23,517 nucleotides of DNA from Bacillota bacterium (GTDB taxonomy: Bacteria > Bacillota > Clostridia > Lachnospirales > Lachnospiraceae). The translations under genes and the position numbers were made by a program. The DNA lies in assembly GCA_023415655.1 (NCBI GenBank), contig JAEZKD010000263.1, positions 1 to 23,517 of the forward strand. Reading direction: 5' to 3'. Shown in pieces: positions 1-7,684 of the stretch (within the stretch, counting starts at the first letter, position 1; each line of letters starts with the position of its first letter). The notes under the pieces are model-generated. The model was given only the letters and a program-made list of their open reading frames with translations, was not told the origin of the DNA and did no database searches.

Positions 1-1
1 C

Positions 2-28
2 ATACCATTTCAAAAGAGATGGTATAAT
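2..28 (+). promoter_or_regulatory. -10 element with overlapping inverted repeat
   Basis: A TATAAT hexamer lies at 23-28, 34 bases before the first gene. The matching -35 would fall at the window edge, so it cannot be judged. An inverted repeat (ATACCAT at 2-8, ATGGTAT at 19-25, extendable by three more pairs to an AAAA loop at 12-15) runs into the -10. It could be an operator or the hairpin of an upstream gene. Confidence 0.4.
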
Positions 29-61
29 CAGTAATTTTAAGAGAAAGGAGAAGAAGGGTAT

Positions 62-505
62 ATGACGATTTATGTTGACGCAGATGCCTGTCCAGTAATC
101 AAGATTACGGAACAATGTGCTAAAAAATTTGAGCTTCCTGTTGTGTTATTGTGTGATACGAATCACATCCTTACTTCTGAATATAGTAAAGTTGTAACCA
201 TTGGAGCAGGATCAGATGCGGTTGACTTTGCGTTGATTAATCGTTGCAACAAAGGAGATATCGTGGTAACTCAGGATTATGGAGTTGCAGCATTAGCACT
301 TGGGAAGGGAGCACATCCGATTCACCAAAGTGGCAAATGGTATACGAATGACAACATCAATCAAATGTTGATGGAACGTCACCTCGCAAAATTAGAACGT
401 AGGAAATCCTCAAAGCATCATTTCAAAGGGCCTAAAAAACGAACTACAGTAGATGATCTTCGCTTCGAAGAATCATTGCTTCAATTAATCATACGATTGA
501 AATAA
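62..505 (+). CDS. YaiI/YqxD family protein (UPF0178, DUF188)
   Basis: A 147-residue protein matching the YaiI/YqxD (DUF188) family. The diagnostic N-terminus MTIYVDADACPV is present, followed by a compact alpha/beta domain with conserved acidic residues (D6, D8) and a DIVVTQDYGVAALAL segment around residues 67-81. The family is thought to have a PIN/NYN-like nuclease fold, but no firm biochemical role is known to me. The ribosome site AAAGGAG at 44-50 supports the ATG at 62. The C-terminus is basic (KRRKSSKHHFKGPKKR-like stretch), consistent with nucleic-acid contact; that is inference. The phosphoesterase at 603 follows after 97 bases with no clear terminator, so the two may share a transcript. 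Length is normal for the family. Confidence 0.88.
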   Translation: MTIYVDADACPVIKITEQCAKKFELPVVLLCDTNHILTSEYSKVVTIGAGSDAVDFALINRCNKGDIVVTQDYGVAALALGKGAHPIHQSGKWYTNDNINQMLMERHLAKLERRKSSKHHFKGPKKRTTVDDLRFEESLLQLIIRLK

Positions 506-602
506 TGAGGTAAAAAACTAAATGACATGGTAGTCTTAGGTTTTCTCTCACATAAAAAGTGAGGCAATGCAAATAATAACTCCAAATAAAGGAGGGTTTG
601 CC

Positions 603-1514
603 TTGTTTACGGAGAAAAGACTGACAAAAGCATATCTGAAAGCACCTCGTATTCCATTCAATGAGAATTCGAAATTTGTGTTCTTTAGTGACACTCATCG
701 TGGTGATGATAGCATCTCCGACGAATTTGCACGCAACCAGACGCTAGTGATTAGCGCACTTCGGTATTATTATGATCAAGGTTATACCTATGTAGAGCTA
801 GGTGATGGCGACGAGTTGTGGGAGCATATGAGCTTTAAGCATATAAGAACTGCACATATCGATGTTTTTACGGTATTAAAGAGGTTTTATCAAGAACAGA
901 GGATGATTATGATTTATGGAAATCATAACATCTATCTCAAAAATCCTAATTATGTAAAGTACAATTATACATCCTTTTATGATGAATATCAGGAGCGTCA
1001 GGTTCCATTGTTTCCAGGGATAAAGCCTCTCGAAGCAATTGTATTGCAGCACGATGAAACAAAGCAAGAGATTTTTGCACTTCACGGTCATCAAGGAGAT
1101 TTTTTAAATGATCAGTTTTGGATTGCGTCCATGTTAGCGTTGCGCTATTTTTGGAAGTTCATGCACATCGTTGGATTTCGCAATCCAGCTAGTCCAGCCA
1201 AAAACCAAGCAAAGCGCCATAAAATTGAAAAAAACTATGCAAAGTGGATTGAGAAATATCAAGTGATGCTAATCTGTGGACATACACATCGATTTAAATT
1301 TCCAAAACGAAATCAATATCCATATTTTAATACAGGCTGCGGCATTCATACGAAGGGAGTGTCTTGCATTGAGATTTTGGATAATAAGATTCTTTTGATA
1401 CAATGGAGAATTCTTGCTGATCAACGTGGGAGATTGCATGTCGTTCGTAGAATCATTCACGGTCCAAAAAATATCAATGATTTTAGTAAGTATCAAGGAC
1501 AGAACTTAAGATAG
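603..1514 (+). CDS. calcineurin-like metallophosphoesterase
   Basis: A 303-residue cytoplasmic phosphoesterase. The metal-binding motif series is complete and in order: FSDTHRGDD (D-x-H), LGDGDELWE (GD), YGNHN (GNH), LHGHQGD (GH) and CGHTHR (GHTH). These define the dinuclear-metal calcineurin-like fold. The substrate cannot be read from sequence; UDP-2,3-diacylglucosamine hydrolase-like enzymes and nucleotide phosphodiesterases share this pattern. I chose the TTG at 603 because an ideal AAAGGAGGG site lies at 588-595, seven bases upstream. An in-frame ATG at 567 would add 12 residues but has no ribosome site. The last codons and the stop lie inside a perfect 16-bp inverted repeat (1490-1530). 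Confidence 0.85.
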   Translation: MFTEKRLTKAYLKAPRIPFNENSKFVFFSDTHRGDDSISDEFARNQTLVISALRYYYDQGYTYVELGDGDELWEHMSFKHIRTAHIDVFTVLKRFYQEQRMIMIYGNHNIYLKNPNYVKYNYTSFYDEYQERQVPLFPGIKPLEAIVLQHDETKQEIFALHGHQGDFLNDQFWIASMLALRYFWKFMHIVGFRNPASPAKNQAKRHKIEKNYAKWIEKYQVMLICGHTHRFKFPKRNQYPYFNTGCGIHTKGVSCIEILDNKILLIQWRILADQRGRLHVVRRIIHGPKNINDFSKYQGQNLR

Positions 1515-1530
1515 GTTCTGTCCTTGATAC
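1490..1530 (+). repeat. perfect 16-bp inverted repeat spanning the stop codon
   Basis: The arms at 1490-1505 (GTATCAAGGACAGAAC) and 1515-1530 are exact reverse complements, with a 9-base loop at 1506-1514 whose last three bases are the TAG stop. The RNA hairpin would be very stable, but no U-run follows on either strand. It is therefore not a textbook intrinsic terminator. It may protect the 3' end or terminate in an atypical way. Confidence 0.8.
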
Positions 1531-1606
1531 ATTAAAGGGGAGTGTAAAAAAACAATCCAAACAATGATAAAAATAGATCAAAAACAAAAGGAATATTAGA
1601 TTCGTA

Positions 1607-1635
1607 TTGTAACAGCCCTAATTCCCTTGTATAAT
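1607..1635 (+). promoter_or_regulatory. sigma-A type promoter of the Gfo/Idh/MocA gene
   Basis: TTGTAA (1607-1612), a 17-base spacer and a perfect TATAAT (1630-1635). It lies 62 bases before the next start codon. The short leader contains an 8-bp hairpin (ATGAAAGC 1649-1656 with GCTTTCAT 1667-1674). Confidence 0.75.
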
Positions 1636-1696
1636 AATGGTTAGAACTATGAAAGCAATAGGCTGAGCTTTCATTCATAGACAATAGGAGGTTCTT

Positions 1697-2686
1697 ATGG
1701 AAAAAATCATACGCTTTGGAATTATAGGTTCGGGAAATATTGCAGGTCAGTTTGCAAAAGGAATTGAGTCAGCTATTGGTTGTGAGCTTTACGCAGTAGC
1801 AGCCAGAAATTTAGATAATGCAGTATCATTTGCTACTAAGTTTGGTGCCAAAAAGGCATATGGAAGTTATGAGGAATTGGTAGAGGATTCTCAAGTGGAC
1901 GTTATTTATATTGCTACACCAAATGCACTACATAAAGAACATAGTATTCTTGCGATGAGGCATAAAAAACATGTGATCTGTGAAAAGCCATTGGCTTGTA
2001 ACGCAAGAGAAGTTGAAGAGATGATAGCAGTTGCAAAGGAAGAAGATGTCTTTTTCATGGAAGCAATGTGGACACGTTTCTTCCCAACCATTCAGAAAGT
2101 AAAAGCACTCGTAGCAGAAGGAACGCTAGGAAACATCACTATGTTACAGGGGGATTTTGGATATCACGGTAAACAATCTGCTGATATACGATTTAATTTA
2201 GCATTGGCAGGTGGAGCACTGATGGATGTTGGTATCTATCCAGTTTCCTTTGCTTCTTTTATCTATGAGTCTCAACCATCAGGCATTAAGGCACTTGCAA
2301 AGATTGGTGAGTCTGGGGTAGATGAGCAGAATTCAGTGATTTTCCAGTATGAATCAGGTGCTTTAGCAACGTTAAGTAGTGCAATGATTACTCATACGAA
2401 GCGTGATATGATATTGATGGGGGAAAAGGGCTACCTTTACATACCAAACGTGTGGCAGGCAAGAGGTTATCATCTTCATTTACATGGGCAGGAAGCTCAA
2501 TATGTTGAATTGCCTTATGAAGGAAATGGATATAATTATGAGGTTCAAGAGGTTGTCTCTTGTCTTTTGCAAGGAAAACGAGAGAGTGACGTTATGCCTT
2601 TAAAAGAAAGCCTAGAGATTATGAAGACAATGGATCAAATCCGAAAGGAAATTGGATTGGTGTTTGAGGCTGATAACGTAGAATAG
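1697..2686 (+). CDS. Gfo/Idh/MocA family NAD(P)-dependent oxidoreductase
   Basis: A 329-residue dehydrogenase of the Gfo/Idh/MocA family. An N-terminal Rossmann fold carries GIIGSGNIA (residues 8-16) for NAD(P), then YIATPNALH (71-79) and the family hallmark EKPLACN, with K97 as the usual catalytic/binding lysine. The C-terminal alpha/beta domain contains AGGALMDVGIYPVSFA, the usual substrate-side motif. Such enzymes oxidise or reduce sugars, inositols and related polyols, or act on dihydrodiols; the substrate here is not predictable. The ATG at 1697 is preceded by AGGAGG (1687-1692). It has its own promoter and no sugar-metabolism neighbours, so genomic context does not narrow the function. 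Confidence 0.9.
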   Translation: MEKIIRFGIIGSGNIAGQFAKGIESAIGCELYAVAARNLDNAVSFATKFGAKKAYGSYEELVEDSQVDVIYIATPNALHKEHSILAMRHKKHVICEKPLACNAREVEEMIAVAKEEDVFFMEAMWTRFFPTIQKVKALVAEGTLGNITMLQGDFGYHGKQSADIRFNLALAGGALMDVGIYPVSFASFIYESQPSGIKALAKIGESGVDEQNSVIFQYESGALATLSSAMITHTKRDMILMGEKGYLYIPNVWQARGYHLHLHGQEAQYVELPYEGNGYNYEVQEVVSCLLQGKRESDVMPLKESLEIMKTMDQIRKEIGLVFEADNVE

Positions 2687-2802
2687 TGAGAATAGAAGAA
2701 TATTTCTTTTGTTATATGGTAACTCCTATAGCATAAATTTGATTGGTATCATGTTAAGCGCCATCGAATGAATGAAGATAAGATAGGATGCAATGAAATA
2801 AG

Positions 2803-3501
2803 ATGCTACGATTTCATCAAAAATTACGATCTCATCAGAAAACGAAATTCTCAGAATCCATCACTAGTGCCGTTTGCATGGCTTTGGTTGGTGGATCTTT
2901 GGATATGTATACGTATCTCAATCGAGGCAAGGTATTTGCAAATACACAAACTGGTAATTTGGTTTTGTTAGGACATAATCTAGCGATTTGTAATTGGAAG
3001 AAGGTAATTTATTATGTGTTCCCAATTGTATTTTTTATGTTGGGGGTTGCGCTCACTGAATGGATTGAACACCGCTTCCGTGAGACAAAGAGATTTTCCT
3101 GGCGTCACGTGTCGCTTGGAGTAGAAGTACTGTTGTTATTTGTTGTTATGATGTTACCAAAAGGAAACTATGACGTTCTTTCGAACATTATAGTTTCCTT
3201 TGTGTGTGGACTACAGGTACACACCTTTCGTAAGGTATATGGAAATCCTTATTCGACAACGATGTTTACTGGAAATGTGAAAAACGCTGCTGCCTATTTA
3301 ACACATCATCTCATCACGAAGGATGAGGTAGCAAAGACAAATGGTTTGATTTATCTAATCATCATTCTTATGTTTATTCTTGGTGCAGTGCTTGAGACGA
3401 TATTCACTGCTTTCTTTTATGAGAAGTCTGTTGGATTTGTCAATTTGATTCTACTATTTGTAATTTATATGCTTTATTTAGAAAAGAAACATGGTTCATA
3501 A
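2803..3501 (+). CDS. YoaK/DUF1275 family membrane protein
   Basis: A 232-residue integral membrane protein. The DUF1275 signature is clear near the N-terminus: a small-residue helix with GGSLDMYTYLNRGKVFANTQTGN (split as VGGSLDMYTYLNRG and FANTQTGNLVLLG, residues ~26-52). A second conserved block, VCGLQVHTFRKVYGNPYSTTMFTGN, sits around residues 135-160. About six hydrophobic segments follow the family pattern. The biochemical role of YoaK-type proteins is not established. The start at 2803 has only a weak upstream purine stretch as a ribosome site, so the exact N-terminus is less certain. An overlapping reading frame at 2768-2971 is a shadow. Confidence 0.85.
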   Translation: MLRFHQKLRSHQKTKFSESITSAVCMALVGGSLDMYTYLNRGKVFANTQTGNLVLLGHNLAICNWKKVIYYVFPIVFFMLGVALTEWIEHRFRETKRFSWRHVSLGVEVLLLFVVMMLPKGNYDVLSNIIVSFVCGLQVHTFRKVYGNPYSTTMFTGNVKNAAAYLTHHLITKDEVAKTNGLIYLIIILMFILGAVLETIFTAFFYEKSVGFVNLILLFVIYMLYLEKKHGS

Positions 3502-3600
3502 ATGCTTGTAGCTATAAAGACACTGTATATGCAATATTTATAAATACTATGATTAATGCCAGCATCCGATTTCACCACTTTACAAAGAAAATGATGAAAA

Positions 3601-3628
3601 TTGACAAATGATTTCGTGGTGATATAAT
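3601..3628 (+). promoter_or_regulatory. perfect-consensus sigma-A promoter of the secreted protease gene
   Basis: TTGACA (3601-3606) and TATAAT (3623-3628), both perfect hexamers, separated by 16 bases. The start codon of the secreted protein is 130 bases downstream, so the transcript has a leader of about 120 bases. Confidence 0.85.
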
Positions 3629-3680
3629 GAGATAAGTAGGACACGAAACAATTCATGCTTGCTGAACTTAGGCAATGAAA

Positions 3681-3731
3681 GGCAATCGTATTGCCCCGAT
3701 AAAATTGTTACATAGTTTCTCATTGTAACGA
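3681..3731 (+). promoter_or_regulatory. two hairpins in the 5' leader of the protease gene
   Basis: GGCAAT-CGT-ATTGCC at 3681-3695 is a perfect 6-bp hairpin. A second stem pairs 3705-3712 (TTGTTACA) with 3724-3731 (TGTAACGA). The ribosome site (GTGGAGGATG) follows immediately. I do not recognise a known riboswitch family here. Confidence 0.45.
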
Positions 3732-3758
3732 ACTGATGAACGAAGTGGAGGATGTAAA

Positions 3759-6044
3759 ATGAAAAGAACAAATCAATTTTTAAGACCAATGGGTGCACTT
3801 GTCATAGTTTTATTTACACTATTTTTTCTGTCTCCGGAAGTTATGGCAGCGGAAAAACTGCATCCAGACGTTAAAGTTGGAGATGTAATTGAGTTTGGAA
3901 CTTATGAACAAGATAACATCAAATCGAATGGAAAAGAAGCAATTGAGTGGGAAGTACTTGATTGCTATGATGGACAAGCGCTTCTTATCAGCAAATATAT
4001 TTTGGACAGCCAAGCTTATAATTTTGAATTCTCTGTAGTAGATTGGGAAAATAGTAGCCTTAGAGCTTGGTTAAACACTGAGTTTTATGACACAGCATTC
4101 TCAACTGCGGATAAACAGTCTGTTCTAAATACAAAGCTCGTGAATGCTGATAATCCCGATTATGCTACGGAGGGCGGGAGCAAAACAACAGATAATGTAT
4201 TCTTGTTAAGCTATACAGATGTTCTTACATATTATGATTCTGATCGTCGAACTGCGGATGAGAATCGGATGGTTTCTGTTACAACTTATGCAGCAAGTAA
4301 TGGAGCAGCCTATGTGACTGAAGACTTATATCATGAGCAATATAGCTCCCAAAATGAAAAATGTATTGGTTGTGGTTATTGGTGGTTAAGAACACCTGGT
4401 GAGATAGGAGAATTAGCAATTGCTGTTTATCCATTTGGGATAGTAGAAACTGCAGGGATTGGAGTAACAGATGATACTATGGGAGTGCGCCCAGCGATAT
4501 GGGTTTCTCTTCCGAAACCAACACCTCAGATAAACAAATCTAAAGTAACCACTTATCCAGGGAAAAAAGTAACCTTAAACATAGATAATCTCGAAAAAGA
4601 TGCTGTGATCAAGTGGACATCCTCAGATAAAAAGATAGCAAAGGTAAATTCAAAGGGAACTGTAACAGTAGTTTCTACTGGAAAAGTAAAGATAACAGCT
4701 ACTGTAAATGGAGTAAAATATACCTGTGTCATTACTGTTAAAAATCCATATCTAAATTATAAGAAGATAGAATTACAGGTTGGAGAAACTGCAAACTTAA
4801 AAATTAATGGAACCTCTGCTAAAAAATTCACTTCATCAAAAAAATCAGTTGCTACAGTTAATGCTAAGGGTTATATCGTAGCAAAAAAACCTGGAACTAC
4901 AACGATTAAAGTGGTTGGAGCAAATGATAAAGTTTATAGTTGCGTTGTGACTGTAACGAAAAACAAAGAGTATTCAGCAAAAGAAATATATGATTTGTGC
5001 AAAGATAGTGTTGTTCAAGTAAATGCAGGTACTGCTCTTGGATCAGGATTCTTTTTGGATTACTATACTGTAGTTACTAATTATCATGTAATCGATGATG
5101 CCACCTCATTATCAGTATCTTTGATGGATGGAAGTGAATATCCGGTTGTTGAAATTCTCGGTTACAGTGAAGATTACGATATAGCAGTTCTAAAGGTAAC
5201 TAATAAGGGTGTACCACTCAAGAAAAATACTCATGGTATCACTATGGGAGAAGCTGTGTATACCATAGGAAGTTCTTTGGGATTCACCAATACTTTTACA
5301 GATGGGATTATTACAAATGTAAGCCGTATTATCGATGGAGTTGATTATTTACAGACCAATACAGCGATTACTCATGGTAACAGTGGTGGCCCACTAATCA
5401 ATGCTTATGGAGAAGTAATTGGAATTACATCAGGTGGATTTGAAAAGGGCCAAAACCTTAATATCGCAATTAATTTAAAACAATTAGATCTTATTGATTT
5501 AAGTAATCCTTTAAAAGTGGAAGATTATCTATTGAAATCCAATACTAAAAAAGATATGTCTTCAGATTATTATAAGGAATTTAGACAAAAGATGAGCAAA
5601 TGGCTAATTGCTAATGGAGAGCTATACAATGGGAACTACTATTTTGATTATAATAGTAAAGGAATGACTTATAGTGCCGTGTATGATGTTGAGGAAGATT
5701 ATATATATTTTTCAACAATAAATGAATCTGGCGACTATATATATTATCATTCGTTTAACTATCCATCGAATCAGAGACCTTATGCGAGTTTAAGTATTTA
5801 TAGTGCATATGATAAGTACGGTGATCCGATTGTGTATCTAAACTTTACACCTGATTTGAACTCTTATACAGAAGACACGAACATAGTAATAGATGAATAT
5901 TACGGAACTACATATTTAAAAGCTGCTAGCATCAATTTGCTGAAAGCCTCATTTAATAATATCATTAGTTGGATAGATTGGTTCTTTGAACGCAATAACG
6001 TAGGTTTAACTATCGAAAACATGGGTCTTACAAGCTTTAAATAG
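3759..6044 (+). CDS. secreted multidomain serine protease (DUF6273-like, 2x Big_2, trypsin/HtrA domain)
   Basis: A 761-residue exported protein. Residues 1-31 form a Sec signal peptide (MKRTNQFLRP start, hydrophobic core, cleavage near VMA-A). Residues ~38-250 resemble the DUF6273-type domain: FGTYEQ, WEVLDCYDGQALLISK, SSLRAWLN, WWLRTPG and GVRPAIWV. Residues ~253-330 and ~331-404 are two Big_2-like Ig domains (SDKKIAKVNSKGTVTV; KKSVATVNAKGYIVA). Residues ~406-570 form a trypsin-like domain of HtrA/DegP style with a full triad: H443 in VVTNYHVID, D474 in DYDIAVLKV and S542 in THGNSGGPL. There is no PDZ domain. The last ~190 residues are Tyr/Asp/Asn-rich and unrecognised. It probably acts outside the cell or in the wall matrix; the target is unknown. 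It is flanked by its own promoter and terminator, so it looks monocistronic. Confidence 0.85.
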   Translation: MKRTNQFLRPMGALVIVLFTLFFLSPEVMAAEKLHPDVKVGDVIEFGTYEQDNIKSNGKEAIEWEVLDCYDGQALLISKYILDSQAYNFEFSVVDWENSSLRAWLNTEFYDTAFSTADKQSVLNTKLVNADNPDYATEGGSKTTDNVFLLSYTDVLTYYDSDRRTADENRMVSVTTYAASNGAAYVTEDLYHEQYSSQNEKCIGCGYWWLRTPGEIGELAIAVYPFGIVETAGIGVTDDTMGVRPAIWVSLPKPTPQINKSKVTTYPGKKVTLNIDNLEKDAVIKWTSSDKKIAKVNSKGTVTVVSTGKVKITATVNGVKYTCVITVKNPYLNYKKIELQVGETANLKINGTSAKKFTSSKKSVATVNAKGYIVAKKPGTTTIKVVGANDKVYSCVVTVTKNKEYSAKEIYDLCKDSVVQVNAGTALGSGFFLDYYTVVTNYHVIDDATSLSVSLMDGSEYPVVEILGYSEDYDIAVLKVTNKGVPLKKNTHGITMGEAVYTIGSSLGFTNTFTDGIITNVSRIIDGVDYLQTNTAITHGNSGGPLINAYGEVIGITSGGFEKGQNLNIAINLKQLDLIDLSNPLKVEDYLLKSNTKKDMSSDYYKEFRQKMSKWLIANGELYNGNYYFDYNSKGMTYSAVYDVEEDYIYFSTINESGDYIYYHSFNYPSNQRPYASLSIYSAYDKYGDPIVYLNFTPDLNSYTEDTNIVIDEYYGTTYLKAASINLLKASFNNIISWIDWFFERNNVGLTIENMGLTSFK

Positions 6045-6133
6045 TCATATAATCCTCTAATTTTATAGTTTTATTTCATTGCTTCGTTCCATCAATTATA
6101 TTTTCTATACATACTGATGAATTGATTCATCCG

Positions 6134-6190
6134 AAAACTCCTTTTGAGGATAGCATGTGTATATATCCAGCTAACTCAGAAGGAGTTTTT
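6134..6190 (+). terminator. intrinsic terminator of the protease gene
   Basis: AAAACTCCTTTTGAG (6134-6148) pairs with CTCAGAAGGAGTTTT (6175-6189) with one G-U wobble, followed by TTTTTATTTGTTTTA. The loop is long (26 bases). A 7-bp palindrome (GATGAAT-TG-ATTCATC, 6116-6131) lies just before it. Confidence 0.75.
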
Positions 6191-6255
6191 ATTTGTTTTA
6201 TGTCTATATGACAAGTCTGCGTTTCTGTTCTTACGAGTAGTATGAGCTGAGTGAA

Positions 6256-6280
6256 TGTAAGGATGATAATACTCCTTACA
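6256..6280 (-). terminator. hairpin downstream of the amidase gene
   Basis: TGTAAGGA (6256-6263) and TCCTTACA (6273-6280) form a perfect 8-bp stem 15 bases past the stop of the leftward amidase gene. There is no clear U-run on the minus strand, so termination is only suggested. Confidence 0.35.
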
Positions 6281-6294
6281 AACCAAATGATTCC

Positions 6295-6903
6295 TCACCA
6301 GGGTTGAAATTTGAGAATACGAATCTTTGCTTTTTCCAGTCCATCATTGCTCATTACAGCACTTAAAAGAGGGCGATAACTGTAATCGGCAGAATGTTGA
6401 GCAACGTAAGCTTGTCGTATGGAATCTTCAATGCTAAGATGAGTATCTGACACAACGATGGTGGAGTGTGCATATCGTCCCATTGCTTCTTGAAAAAACT
6501 GTAGGACATCACCACGTTCTACAAGTACCTTCATTTCTGACCAGTGTTTCCCATTGTTATATCCTTTGGCTTTTGGGCCTTCTCCTGTATTGTAGACTGC
6601 ATAGTTCCATAATGCTTCGACTTGAATAAATGCATTGCTTGGATAATTTGAAGTTGACTGAAAATGTCTTCCAAACCAAGTCCAAGTTTGACGATAGTTC
6701 TGTGCCACACGTTCTCGAAGATGTTCAATGTCTTCTGGTCGATTCAACGAATACCCATCGGTACCTCCGTAACCAGCCCAAATACATTGCGAGATAAAAT
6801 TGGTACAGTCGCTATCACCCATTCGTTTAAAAATCCCATTTTCCTTTTGATCTCCAAACGTAATTCCATATTCTGCAGCTTTTGTAGGTTGATATGCTAT
6901 CAT
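6295..6903 (-). CDS. amidase-domain protein (Amidase_6-like), no signal peptide
   Basis: A 202-residue protein that consists almost entirely of a putative amidase domain (PF12671-like). The N-terminal YQPTKAAEYGITFG is typical of the family start. GDSDCTNFISQCIWAGYG (residues ~29-46) carries the presumed catalytic Cys, and YAHSTIVVSD (~143-152) carries the His. These domains are often found in secreted cell-wall or spore-associated proteins of Firmicutes. Here the protein begins directly with the domain and has no signal peptide or membrane anchor. It could act in the cytoplasm, in a mother cell or forespore, or on a small amide. The start at 6903 is backed by TTGGAGG eight bases upstream on the minus strand. 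The substrate is unknown. Confidence 0.75.
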   Translation of the reverse strand: MIAYQPTKAAEYGITFGDQKENGIFKRMGDSDCTNFISQCIWAGYGGTDGYSLNRPEDIEHLRERVAQNYRQTWTWFGRHFQSTSNYPSNAFIQVEALWNYAVYNTGEGPKAKGYNNGKHWSEMKVLVERGDVLQFFQEAMGRYAHSTIVVSDTHLSIEDSIRQAYVAQHSADYSYRPLLSAVMSNDGLEKAKIRILKFQPW

Positions 6904-7001
6904 TGATTACCTCCAAAATTAGAACAGCTTCTACTCGTTACGAGCTTTGATTTATTCTATGATATATGGAAAAAAGAGGTGCTTTTATCTATGGAATGTA
7001 G

Positions 7002-7007
7002 TATAAT
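7002..7007 (+). promoter_or_regulatory. -10 element of the PNPOx-like gene
   Basis: TATAAT at 7002-7007 lies 53 bases before the start at 7060. The -35 region (TGCTTT, about 16 bases upstream) is weak. Confidence 0.4.
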
Positions 7008-7059
7008 TCTAATGAAGTAGATTGTTGTTATCCAATAAATTTAAGAGAGGACAGAGAAT

Positions 7060-7524
7060 ATGAACTCTCAGAAGAGTGGAGATATGGTGAAGTTGACAAA
7101 GGAAGCGCAACAACTGATGATAGAGCGTTTTGGTCACGATAACGTCATTGCATTAGCTACCATAGACGATGGAATTCCACATGTTCGTTATGTGAATGCC
7201 TTGTATGAAAAGGGTGCTTTTTATGTTGTCACTTATACGCTATCAAACAAGATGAAACACATAGAGAAAAATCCTACGGTTGCAATTTGTGGAGACTGGT
7301 TTACTGCCAATGGCATCGGAAAAAATATGGGATACATACTCGACAAGAAAAATGAGGAATTAGCTGGTAAATTACGAACCGCATTTGCGAAATGGTATTT
7401 CAATGGTCATACCAATGAAGCAGATCCTTATACATGCATTCTTTGTATTGATCTTACGGATGGAGTACTCTTATCGCATGGTACAAGATATGAACTAGAT
7501 TTTACAAATGGTAATTTTGAATAA
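7060..7524 (+). CDS. pyridoxamine 5'-phosphate oxidase-like FMN-binding protein
   Basis: A 154-residue split-beta-barrel flavin-binding protein of the PNPOx-like superfamily (general stress protein 26 type). Visible hallmarks are the N-terminal helix followed by NVIALATIDDGIPHVRYVNALYEKGAFYVVTYTLSNKMKHIEKNP (read here in parts: VIALATIDDGIPHVR, FYVVTYTLSNKMKHI, NPTVAICGDWF), the strand-turn-strand pattern expected of the FMN barrel. Members bind FMN, F420 or haem and often act on small electrophiles; true PNP oxidase function is unlikely for this short form. The start at 7060 has AGAGAGG (7044-7050) upstream; an ATG at 7084 is possible but its GGAG is too close. It is probably monocistronic, with a terminator following. 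Confidence 0.82.
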   Translation: MNSQKSGDMVKLTKEAQQLMIERFGHDNVIALATIDDGIPHVRYVNALYEKGAFYVVTYTLSNKMKHIEKNPTVAICGDWFTANGIGKNMGYILDKKNEELAGKLRTAFAKWYFNGHTNEADPYTCILCIDLTDGVLLSHGTRYELDFTNGNFE

Positions 7525-7556
7525 TAAATTCAGTGAAAGTAACCTTTCGCATATGA

Positions 7557-7603
7557 AAAGTCAATGACTCAAAAGGAACCCCCTTTTGGTGATTGGCTTT
7601 TTT
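7557..7603 (+). terminator. intrinsic terminator between the PNPOx-like gene and the atp operon
   Basis: A long imperfect stem (AAGTCAAT...CAAAAGG at about 7558-7576 against CCTTTTGG...GATTGGCTT at 7582-7599, with wobbles and a small internal loop) is followed by six T's. It insulates the ATP synthase operon from the upstream gene. Confidence 0.7.
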
Positions 7604-7684
7604 CAATTCATAAAACAATTCAATATCATAAAATAACAAAGGTCTGGAAACGATAGTAATGGATAGGAACAAGTTAGATTCAAA

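Noticed and set aside
1490..1530. Classical rho-independent terminator after the phosphoesterase gene
   Set aside because: The stem is perfect, but no U-run follows on either strand, so I list it only as an inverted repeat.
2768..2971. Open frame overlapping the start of the YoaK-like gene
   Set aside because: The overlapping frame encodes the recognisable DUF1275 protein; this one has no family features.
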